Below, piece after piece: positions 1 to 5,483 of a DNA stretch of 20,586 bases; within the stretch, counting starts at the first letter, position 1; every line of letters starts with the position of its first letter. Under the pieces are notes generated by a model, which worked only from the letters and a program-made list of their open reading frames with translations, had not been told where the DNA came from and made no database searches. A program made the translations under genes and the position numbers. The DNA is taken from NCBI GenBank assembly GCA_024695565.1, contig JAILHX010000071.1, forward strand, positions 1-20,586. The letters are read 5' to 3'. The DNA is from Saccharofermentans sp. (lineage in GTDB: Bacteria > Bacillota_A > Clostridia > Saccharofermentanales > Saccharofermentanaceae).

Positions 1-122
1 TTACCCTTGTTCTGAAGCTCATCAGAAACAACCTCGATGAAAGCCTTAACTGCAGCGTCAGCATCCTTCTTGGAGATGTCAGCCTTTACAGCGATAGCAT
101 CAACTAATTCCTGTCTGTTCAT
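1..122 (-). CDS. hup: HU-family DNA-binding protein, 5' part (cut by window edge)
   Basis: Reading the minus strand from 122 gives MNRQELVDAIAVKADISKKD and onwards for 40 residues before the window ends, so only the N-terminal half of a protein that usually has about 90 residues is present. The N(R/K)xELVxAIA opening, the SKKDA turn and the A-FIEVV helix are the start of HU/IHF-type nucleoid proteins, which form dimers that bend and compact DNA. The missing part would carry the beta-arm that contacts DNA. The ATG at 122 is preceded by a GGGAGG ribosome site at 131-136 (read on the minus strand). Promoter and leader hairpin lie upstream (156-219). The gene is divergent from the metal-resistance operon. 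HU versus a close paralogue cannot be separated from this fragment. Confidence 0.9.
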   Translation of the reverse strand, partial: MNRQELVDAIAVKADISKKDADAAVKAFIEVVSDELQNKG

Positions 123-155
123 TATTAAATCCTCCCTGAATATGGGTTAATTACT

Positions 156-183
156 TTGTCTGACGGCCTTTGACCGCCGACAA
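156..183 (-). promoter_or_regulatory. Hairpin at the 5' end of the HU leader
   Basis: The minus-strand RNA folds as TTGTC (183-179) with GACAA (160-156), then GGCGG (178-174) with CCGTC (166-162), around a 7-base loop with one bulged base at 161. One of the ten pairs is G-U on the minus-strand RNA and would be an A-C mismatch on the plus-strand RNA, so the fold belongs to the HU transcript. It starts at, or within a base or two of, the predicted transcription start. Such 5'-terminal hairpins commonly protect messages from 5'-end-dependent decay; that role here is inferred. Confidence 0.45.
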
Positions 184-190
184 TGTCGAT

Positions 191-219
191 ATTATAAAGT
201 TCTTTGATATTAAAAACAA
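191..219 (-). promoter_or_regulatory. Promoter of the HU gene
   Basis: On the minus strand TTGTTT (219-214) and a perfect TATAAT (196-191) are separated by 17 bases. This is a SigA-type promoter that would start transcription near 184-183, giving an HU leader of about 60 nt. The assignment is by consensus only; no other promoter this good was seen between the gene and 219. Confidence 0.65.
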
Positions 220-300
220 GAGAATTTGAGGCTTTTTTGGGTATTTTTTTGCCAAAAAGCCCTATTTATAGGGATTTCAGGGGAATCGTGCATACAGGTG

Positions 301-329
301 TTGACACTTTGAGGAGTGTTTGATATTAT
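301..329 (+). promoter_or_regulatory. Promoter of the metal-resistance operon
   Basis: TTGACA at 301-306 and TATTAT at 324-329 are spaced by exactly 17 bases, and TG at 321-322 makes an extended -10. Transcription would start near 336-337, just before the inverted repeat at 341-366. A near-consensus promoter kept off by a downstream operator is the standard arrangement for ArsR/SmtB-controlled operons. Confidence 0.8.
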
Positions 330-340
330 TTGCTCAAATG

Positions 341-366
341 AACATATGAACAATTATTCATATGTT
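341..366 (+). promoter_or_regulatory. Operator-like perfect inverted repeat for the ArsR/SmtB repressor
   Basis: AACATATGAA (341-350) is mirrored exactly by TTCATATGTT (357-366), with CAATTA between them. The ATATGAA-n6-TTCATAT core matches the usual 12-2-12 ArsR/SmtB/CadC operator style. It lies between the -10 element and the ribosome site (AAGGAG, 371-376) of the repressor gene, so bound repressor would block transcription initiation or early elongation of its own operon. Binding is inferred from family practice. Confidence 0.8.
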
Positions 367-383
367 AACTAAGGAGAAGCAAT

Positions 384-713
384 ATGCCTCATAATCACGA
401 AGATTTACTGAAAGCTGTTAAGGCTGATATGCCCAAAGATGAGCTTTTGCAGGACCTGGGCGACCTTTTTAAGATTTTCGGCGACACAACAAGGATCAAG
501 ATCATGTTTGCATTATATGAAGATGAGATGTGCGTTTGTGCTATTGCTGATCTTCTTGGCATGACCCAGTCAGCTATCTCACACCAGCTGAAGGTCCTTA
601 AGGCTGCCAATCTCGTTAATAACAGAAGAGAAGGTAAGACGATTTATTACAGTCTGGCGGATGAACATGTCAAATCAATAATTGCTCAGGGATATGAGCA
701 CATTACAGAGTAA
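384..713 (+). CDS. ArsR/SmtB-family metal-sensing repressor (Zn/Cd type)
   Basis: A 109-residue winged-helix repressor, the usual length for the family. Residues 27-90 carry the core: the FKIFGDTTRIKIM helix, a CVC pair (C50, C52) in the alpha3 position, the recognition helix TQSAISHQLKVL (61-72) and the wing R82-EGKTIYYSL. The end of the protein has D93-x-H95-x10-H106-x2-E109, which is exactly the spacing of the alpha5 zinc site known from SmtB and CzrA. C50 and C52 could form a second, softer site as in CadC or ArsR. Metal binding at these sites normally releases the operator; here that would be the inverted repeat at 341-366. It is the first gene of the operon and 24 bases upstream of the metallochaperone gene. 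Zn, Cd or Pb are the likeliest inducers; which one is not decidable from sequence. Confidence 0.93.
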   Translation: MPHNHEDLLKAVKADMPKDELLQDLGDLFKIFGDTTRIKIMFALYEDEMCVCAIADLLGMTQSAISHQLKVLKAANLVNNRREGKTIYYSLADEHVKSIIAQGYEHITE

Positions 714-737
714 TCAAAAAAGATAGGAGATAAAAAC

Positions 738-956
738 ATGAAGAAGACATTTGAATTAGAAGATCTCGATTGCGCTAACTGCGCATTGAAGATGCAGGAA
801 GCGATCCTTAAGATCCCCGGTGTTCAGAACTGCGAAGTAAGCTTCATCAAGCAGAAGATGACGATCGAAGCTGATGATGCAGAGTTCGACAAGATCGTTA
901 AGCAGGCTGTTAAGGCTATCGCAAAGGTTGAACCCGACTGCACAGTATTACTGTAA
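738..956 (+). CDS. Free-standing heavy-metal-associated (HMA) domain protein, metallochaperone
   Basis: A 72-residue single HMA domain with the ferredoxin-like beta-alpha-beta-beta-alpha-beta pattern. The metal loop is LDCANCA (residues 10-16), where C12 and C15 are the ligands and D11 precedes them. The DCxxC form is typical of the N-terminal domains of Zn/Cd/Pb ATPases such as ZntA, whereas copper chaperones usually have MxCxxC. The next gene encodes a P1B-2 ATPase that lacks this very domain, so this protein probably serves as its detached metal-binding domain, or delivers metal to it in the cytoplasm. The ribosome site is AGGAG just upstream of the ATG. A hairpin at 965-986 separates it from the ATPase gene. 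Confidence 0.88.
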   Translation: MKKTFELEDLDCANCALKMQEAILKIPGVQNCEVSFIKQKMTIEADDAEFDKIVKQAVKAIAKVEPDCTVLL

Positions 957-964
957 TTGACTAT

Positions 965-986
965 GCCGCAGCTAATGAGCTGCGGC
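965..986 (+). promoter_or_regulatory. Intercistronic hairpin between the HMA protein and ATPase genes
   Basis: GCCGCAGCT (965-973) pairs perfectly with AGCTGCGGC (978-986) over a 4-base loop. Only TTATTT follows, too poor a U-tract for an efficient terminator. The likeliest roles are partial termination or protection of the upstream message, giving more small chaperone than ATPase. The ATPase ribosome site (AAGGA, 993-997) is just outside the stem. Confidence 0.6.
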
Positions 987-1006
987 TTATTTAAGGAAAT
1001 GGAATT

Positions 1007-2899
1007 ATGAAGTATAAATTGACGCGCAAACAAAAGAAGATGCTTATTAGAATAATAATCGCCGTTGCTTTATTGGCGGTATTTGCCGTAATACTGCATT
1101 TTATTGAGCTTCCATGGTGGGCAGAGCTCGTCATTTATGCCATTCCATATGTAATTGCCGGATATGATGTGCTTAAAACGGCATTTGTCAATCTCATCCA
1201 TGGTCAGATATTCGATGAGAAGTTCTTGATGATGGTAGCTACCGTCGGTGCATTTGCAACGGGTGAATACCCTGAAGCATCTTTTGTTATGCTCTTTTAC
1301 CAGGTTGGTGAGTTATTCCAGAGTATTGCTGTCGGCAGATCGAGAAAGTCCATTGCAAAGCTCATGGACATAAGACCTGACAGTGCAACCGTAATAAGAG
1401 ACGGCGAAGAGATCGAAGTATCGCCTGATGAAGTTGAGGTAGGAGAGACGATTGTTGTTAAACCCGGTGAGAAGATTCCTTTGGACGGTGTCATAATCGA
1501 AGGTGTGAGCTCAGTTAACCAGGCAGCTCTTACAGGTGAATCTGCACCGGTAGATAAAGCATTCAGTGATAACGTCATTTCCGGAACCCTTAACCTTACA
1601 GGTGTTATTAAGGTAAGAACAACTTCTGAATTCGGACAGAGCACCGTATCGAAGATATTAGAGCTTGTCGAGAACGCATCTGACAAGAAGGCAAAAGTTG
1701 AGAGTTTCATTACGAAGTTTGCAAGATATTACACTCCTGCTGTTGTAATCGCTGCTTTGCTTCTTGCAGTCATTCCGCCGATTTTCCTTGGCATTGGCAG
1801 CTGGGAGATCTGGAAGATGTGGCTTACGAGAGCCTGCGTATTCCTGGTAGTTTCCTGCCCCTGTGCACTGGTCGTATCTGTTCCGCTTTCTTTCTTCGGC
1901 GGTATCGGCGGCGCTTCCAAAGACGGTATCCTCATCAAAGGTGCCGGTTACATGGAAGTATTGTCCAAGATCGACACTGTTGTGTTCGATAAGACGGGAA
2001 CGCTTACGAAGGGCGTATTTGCAGTAGATGATGTTCATCCGAATCTTATCAGCTCTGCAGAACTTCTTGATATTGCCGCATGCTGCGAGAGCTTCTCGAG
2101 CCACCCGGTCGCACAGTCGATAGTAAGGGCGCACGAAGGACATATCGATAAGTCCCTGTTAGGTGATGTCAGCGAGATCGCAGGCAAAGGCGTTAAGGCT
2201 GTTGTAGGTGGCAAAACATACTATTGCGGTAACGGACAGCTCATGCAGATCTGCGGTGCAGACTGGCACGACTGCCATCTGACGGGAACGATAATCCACG
2301 TTGCCAGAGAAGATGACGGCAAAGTAGATTACTTAGGTCATATCGTCATTAACGATCAGATAAAGGAAGATTCAGAGGCCGCAATTAAGGAACTTAAGAA
2401 TGTCGGAGTTAAGCGTCTTGTGATGCTCACGGGTGATAAGAAGAGCGTTGCTGAGAATGTTGCAGACAAGCTCGGATTAACAGGCTTTTTTGCCGAACTT
2501 CTGCCTGCTGACAAGGTAACCAAAGTTGAAGAATTATTGGCTTCGGAGAAGGGAAGACTGGCATTTGTCGGTGACGGAATAAATGATGCACCTGTACTCA
2601 TGCGTGCAGACTGCGGAATTGCAATGGGAGCAATGGGTTCTGATGCTGCTATCGAATCTGCGGATGTTGTCCTTATGGATGACAAGCCGTCGAAAATCGC
2701 CAGTGCCGTAAAGATATCCAGAAAGACTATGGCTGTCGTTTGGGAGAACATTATTTTCGCGCTCGGCGTAAAAGCCGTGATCCTTATACTCGGAGCCCTT
2801 GGTATTGCAAATATGTGGCTTGCGGTATTCGGTGATGTAGGTGTTCTCATCATCGCCATCCTCAATGCTTTGAGATGCATGAGAAAGCTTAAGAATTAA
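1007..2899 (+). CDS. cadA: P1B-2 type heavy-metal (Zn/Cd/Pb) exporting P-type ATPase
   Basis: A 630-residue membrane pump that uses ATP to export soft divalent metals from the cytoplasm. In order: hydrophobic segments from about residue 12; the actuator motif TGES (176-179); the intramembrane metal site C284-P285-C286; the phosphorylation motif DKTGTLT with D328 as acceptor; the H366-P367 motif of the nucleotide domain that marks P1B pumps; MLTGDK (473-478); and GDGINDAP (522-529). K589 in the seventh and D610 in the last membrane helix match the lysine and aspartate conserved in ZntA-type pumps, pointing to Zn2+/Cd2+/Pb2+ rather than copper. The protein begins with a short basic stretch and has no N-terminal HMA domain; that function sits in the preceding gene. 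The symbol cadA follows Gram-positive usage; zntA would be equally fair. Confidence 0.94.
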   Translation: MKYKLTRKQKKMLIRIIIAVALLAVFAVILHFIELPWWAELVIYAIPYVIAGYDVLKTAFVNLIHGQIFDEKFLMMVATVGAFATGEYPEASFVMLFYQVGELFQSIAVGRSRKSIAKLMDIRPDSATVIRDGEEIEVSPDEVEVGETIVVKPGEKIPLDGVIIEGVSSVNQAALTGESAPVDKAFSDNVISGTLNLTGVIKVRTTSEFGQSTVSKILELVENASDKKAKVESFITKFARYYTPAVVIAALLLAVIPPIFLGIGSWEIWKMWLTRACVFLVVSCPCALVVSVPLSFFGGIGGASKDGILIKGAGYMEVLSKIDTVVFDKTGTLTKGVFAVDDVHPNLISSAELLDIAACCESFSSHPVAQSIVRAHEGHIDKSLLGDVSEIAGKGVKAVVGGKTYYCGNGQLMQICGADWHDCHLTGTIIHVAREDDGKVDYLGHIVINDQIKEDSEAAIKELKNVGVKRLVMLTGDKKSVAENVADKLGLTGFFAELLPADKVTKVEELLASEKGRLAFVGDGINDAPVLMRADCGIAMGAMGSDAAIESADVVLMDDKPSKIASAVKISRKTMAVVWENIIFALGVKAVILILGALGIANMWLAVFGDVGVLIIAILNALRCMRKLKN

Positions 2900-2918
2900 G
2901 TGATAGTGAGGGACTGAT

Positions 2919-3518
2919 ATGTTTTGGGATAAGATATCGCCTCTGTATGATATTTTCGAGAATGTTTATAACCGCAAAGTGTATAAGGGAACAGGACTTA
3001 AGGTTGCCGAATTTATCAGCGGTTCTGATAACGTTCTTGAATGTGCATGCGGCACAGGCGCTATAAGTGTCTCGATTGCAGATAAATGCAGACAACTCAC
3101 TGCAACTGATTATGCTGAAGGAATGCTTAAGCGCGCTGCGAGAAAATGCAGAAAATACAATAACGTCTCGTTCCGCAAAGAGGACATCACGAATATTCAG
3201 TGTGAAGACGGAGCATACGATAAAGTGGTAGCAGGCAATGTGATCCATCTGCTGCCCGAACCGGATAAAGCTCTTAAGGAACTTGAACGTGTAGTAAGAC
3301 CCGGAGGGAAGATCATTATCCCTACTTACATAAACAAGCAGAAGAATACTTCTTCAAAAGCCGTGAAATTCATTGAGTTTCTCGGGGCCGAATTCAAAAG
3401 GCAGTTTGACCTCGATGCATATAGGAAGTTCTTTGCTGACATGGGTTATAAAGACGTTCAGTATTATGTGGTTGAAGGCAGGATGCCCTGCGCTGTTGCG
3501 GTTTTCACAAGGAAATGA
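2919..3518 (+). CDS. Class I SAM-dependent methyltransferase of unknown substrate
   Basis: A 199-residue Rossmann-fold methyltransferase of the UbiE/Methyltransf_11 kind. Motif I is VLECACGTG (39-47), the acidic end of strand 2 lies around TDYAEGML, and the NVIHLLPEPDKALKELERV helix plus RPGGKIII close the core. It starts 19 bases after the ATPase stop and has no promoter of its own, so it is probably the last gene of the metal operon. Two cysteines in motif I (C42, C44) are unusual because that loop is normally glycine- and acid-rich. Methyltransferases of this fold act on metalloids, quinones, lipids and small molecules; nothing here fixes the substrate. A role in metal or metalloid detoxification is suggested by position only. 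Confidence 0.82.
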   Translation: MFWDKISPLYDIFENVYNRKVYKGTGLKVAEFISGSDNVLECACGTGAISVSIADKCRQLTATDYAEGMLKRAARKCRKYNNVSFRKEDITNIQCEDGAYDKVVAGNVIHLLPEPDKALKELERVVRPGGKIIIPTYINKQKNTSSKAVKFIEFLGAEFKRQFDLDAYRKFFADMGYKDVQYYVVEGRMPCAVAVFTRK

Positions 3519-3529
3519 ATAGTTAGGGG

Positions 3530-3535
3530 TATAAT
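3530..3535 (+). promoter_or_regulatory. Possible -10 element before the acyltransferase gene
   Basis: A perfect TATAAT lies in the gap between the methyltransferase stop and the acyltransferase start. The -35 partner is poor: TTCACA at 3504-3509 would need a 20-base spacer. It may mark a separate transcription unit starting here, but readthrough from the metal operon is also possible because no terminator is visible. Confidence 0.35.
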
Positions 3536-3567
3536 AGACAAAAACCAATTGGAAGTTGCAGTCTATT

Positions 3568-4434
3568 ATGTTCGACCCTAAGACAAACCGTTATCCGTAT
3601 CCGGAACTTACCGACAAGCATTATCTCGAGATCCATAAGGACCGCGGTTTTGTATTCGATACAAAGTATCCTTATATCGATAAGTCCGGCCGGTTCAGGT
3701 TCAAGCAGAAGATGGCAAGGCTCCTTCTTAATGTCGTTGTATTTCCTCTTGCAACGATCCGTCTGGGTCTCAAGATCGAAGGGCGGGAGAATCTGAAAAA
3801 ACATAAAAACATTATCGATGACGGCGTGATCTCGGTATGTAATCACGTTCATATGTGGGACTATATAGCGATAATGAGAGGGATCCGTCCCGTAAAGCCC
3901 AATCTTCTTGCATGGGATAAGAATATCAACGGTGAGAACGGCACACTTATCAGAATGGTCGGCGGTATTCCGATCCCTGAGAAAACAGTTGCGGGACAAA
4001 AGACTTTCCTCAAAGCCATAAGCAGCCTTTTGAACGAAGATCACGGATGGCTTCATATCTACGCGGAAGGCAGCATGTGGGAATACTATCAGCCTATCCG
4101 ACCGTTTAAGCGTGGTGCCGCCATGATAGCCGTAAGTAACGATAAACCGATAATTCCGTTGGCTTTCTCATATCGTGAACCGTCCTGGATCAGAAAGAGC
4201 GTTTTCCATCAGCCTGGCGTATTTACCCTGCATATAGGTGAACCCATATTCCCGGATAGATCATTAAAGCCCAAAGACCGTGAGAAAGACCTTACGATAC
4301 GCGCAAATCAAGCGGTCTGCGCTCTTGCGGGGATCGATCCGGATAAGAACATCTACGAACCGGTATTTAACGATTCCAGGAGAATAGATTACTATACTGA
4401 TACATACGGAGTCGGATACAAAGGCTCGTGGTAA
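3568..4434 (+). CDS. PlsC-like 1-acyl-glycerol-3-phosphate acyltransferase family protein
   Basis: 288 residues from the ATG at 3568. The protein has the acyltransferase HX4D motif (H93 to D98 in NHVHMWD), the EG motif (E167-G168-S169, where the family usually has EGTR) and the PIIPLAF segment of block IV. A hydrophobic stretch at about 48-66 suggests membrane association, as is usual for enzymes that acylate lysophosphatidate in phospholipid synthesis. The missing arginine after EG and the unusual N-terminal 45 residues put it in a divergent PlsC subgroup, so the acceptor may differ from lysophosphatidic acid. An in-frame TTG at 3556 would add four residues, but GGAAG (3551-3555) abuts it with no spacing, so the ATG is preferred although its spacing of 12 is long. 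It is followed 22 bases later by the ComER-like gene. Confidence 0.83.
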   Translation: MFDPKTNRYPYPELTDKHYLEIHKDRGFVFDTKYPYIDKSGRFRFKQKMARLLLNVVVFPLATIRLGLKIEGRENLKKHKNIIDDGVISVCNHVHMWDYIAIMRGIRPVKPNLLAWDKNINGENGTLIRMVGGIPIPEKTVAGQKTFLKAISSLLNEDHGWLHIYAEGSMWEYYQPIRPFKRGAAMIAVSNDKPIIPLAFSYREPSWIRKSVFHQPGVFTLHIGEPIFPDRSLKPKDREKDLTIRANQAVCALAGIDPDKNIYEPVFNDSRRIDYYTDTYGVGYKGSW

Positions 4435-4456
4435 TTCATAAGGGAAGGATAACAAA

Positions 4457-5260
4457 ATGAAGATCGGAATAATCGGATACGGCAGCATGGGAAAGATGCT
4501 GCTCTGGAAGTTCTCGGAAGCAGGAAACATTGATAAACAGGACCTTTTGGTCTCTAACAGGACAAAAGAAAAACTGGAAGAAACAAAAGCTGCTGCGACC
4601 ATTTCTGACAGCCGCAGGTTAGCTTCAGAAGCAGATATCATCTTTGTCTGCGTCCGTCCTTCTGATCTGAAACAGGTGTTAGAAGAGATCAGGGATGACA
4701 TAAGAAGTGATGCGCTGCTGGTCTCGTTGAACGGGAGCATTTCTTTTGATTCGATAAATAAGATCGTAAGAGGAAAAACAGCAAAAGTCATTCCGAGTCT
4801 TACGGCTGAGATCGGCCGTTCGCAGACACTGGTATGTTTTGACAGTAATGTTTCTGACAGCGATAAAGCAGCTCTTAAAGACCTCCTTACAAGCATCGGT
4901 GATGTTATCGAACTGCCCGAAAAAGAGATGGGCATGGGATCAGAATTAGTCAGCTGCATGCCGGGCTTTATCGCATCGATCTTCGATGTTATCTGCACGT
5001 CCGCAGAAGGCCATACTTCAATACCCAAAGAACAGATCGTGAAGATGGTCCTTAACACCATGAGTGCTACAGGCGATCTGATGCTCCAAAAGGGCATGAC
5101 GTTTGAAGATGTAGTAACGAGAGTTGCTACCAAGGGCGGCATAACCGAAGAGGGAACAAAGGTAGTTTACGAGAAGTTCCCTGAGACGGCAGATGAACTC
5201 TTCGAGAAGACTCTGGAGAAGAGACGTATTACTACTGAAAATGCGGAGAAGAGTTTCTGA
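4457..5260 (+). CDS. ProC-family NAD(P)-dependent oxidoreductase, ComER-like
   Basis: 267 residues with an N-terminal dinucleotide-binding fold (GIIGYGSMG, 4-12) followed by the helical dimerisation half of the pyrroline-5-carboxylate reductase family. Several family signatures are shifted towards the ComER branch as I remember it from Bacillus subtilis: IPSLTAEIG where ProC has a MPN-type segment, and TKGGITEEG where ProC has SPGGTT. That makes proline synthesis less certain; the physiological role of ComER proteins is not firmly established. The ribosome site GGGAAGGA sits just ahead of the ATG. It shares a unit with the upstream acyltransferase and is closed by the terminator at 5311-5346. 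Confidence 0.8.
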   Translation: MKIGIIGYGSMGKMLLWKFSEAGNIDKQDLLVSNRTKEKLEETKAAATISDSRRLASEADIIFVCVRPSDLKQVLEEIRDDIRSDALLVSLNGSISFDSINKIVRGKTAKVIPSLTAEIGRSQTLVCFDSNVSDSDKAALKDLLTSIGDVIELPEKEMGMGSELVSCMPGFIASIFDVICTSAEGHTSIPKEQIVKMVLNTMSATGDLMLQKGMTFEDVVTRVATKGGITEEGTKVVYEKFPETADELFEKTLEKRRITTENAEKSF

Positions 5261-5310
5261 TATGACGACGATGGGTGCAGATTCGAGAAATATATTTAGA
5301 ATAAATCTAT

Positions 5311-5346
5311 AAAAACTGCGGTTGAAGCCAGCCGCAGTTTTTGTTT
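5311..5346 (+). terminator. Strong rho-independent terminator
   Basis: AAAAACTGCGG (5311-5321) pairs without a mismatch with CCGCAGTTTTT (5332-5342), enclosing a 10-base loop, and the T-run continues to 5346 with one G. The A-run on the 5' side would also allow termination in the opposite direction. It ends the acyltransferase/ComER-like unit and isolates addBA. Confidence 0.92.
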
Positions 5347-5348
5347 AA

Positions 5349-5414
5349 GGACAACTTTCTTAACCTTGTGCCAAAACCGGCCCAAAATCGTTGTGCCAAA
5401 ATCAACAAGTGTCC
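5349..5414. repeat. Repeated TTGTGCCAAAA motif inside an imperfect inverted repeat
   Basis: TTGTGCCAAAA occurs at 5366-5376 and again at 5391-5401, with a related GGCCCAAAATC between them. The block is bracketed by GGACA-A-CTT (5349-5357) and AAG-TGTCC (5407-5414), which pair with one bulged base. The block ends about 11 bases before the -35 element of addB, an activator- or repressor-like position. I do not recognise the site. A related palindromic TTTTGCCAAAA is found at 247-257 and its complement at 20569-20579. Confidence 0.45.
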
Positions 5415-5425
5415 TATTAATCGCT

Positions 5426-5453
5426 TTGAAAAATCATTTTTTAACCGTAAAAT
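5426..5453 (+). promoter_or_regulatory. Promoter of addBA
   Basis: TTGAAA (5426-5431) and TAAAAT (5448-5453) are 16 bases apart and lie 31 bases before the addB start. The ribosome site is GAGGA at 5473-5477. No LexA-type GAAC-n4-GTTC box overlaps it. Confidence 0.6.
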
Positions 5454-5483
5454 TTAGGCAGAAAAGATTTTCGAGGATTAGTT

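Noticed and set aside
260..273. Small hairpin CCCTA-TTTA-TAGGG between the HU gene and the metal operon.
   Set aside because: Only five pairs with no T-run; it lies upstream of both promoters, so it is probably not transcribed.
1658..2143. A 161-codon open frame antisense to the metal ATPase, with others at 1297-1710 and 2356-2880.
   Set aside because: They lie entirely opposite a well-supported gene, have low-complexity composition typical of reversed coding sequence, and show no promoter or family motif.
5262..5312. A 16-codon open frame right after the ComER-like gene (ATG at 5262).
   Set aside because: It runs into the terminator stem, has no ribosome site of its own apart from the end of the previous gene, and shows no recognisable features.
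5380..5483. LexA-type SOS box in front of addBA.
   Set aside because: No GAAC-n4-GTTC or close variant was found in the gap.
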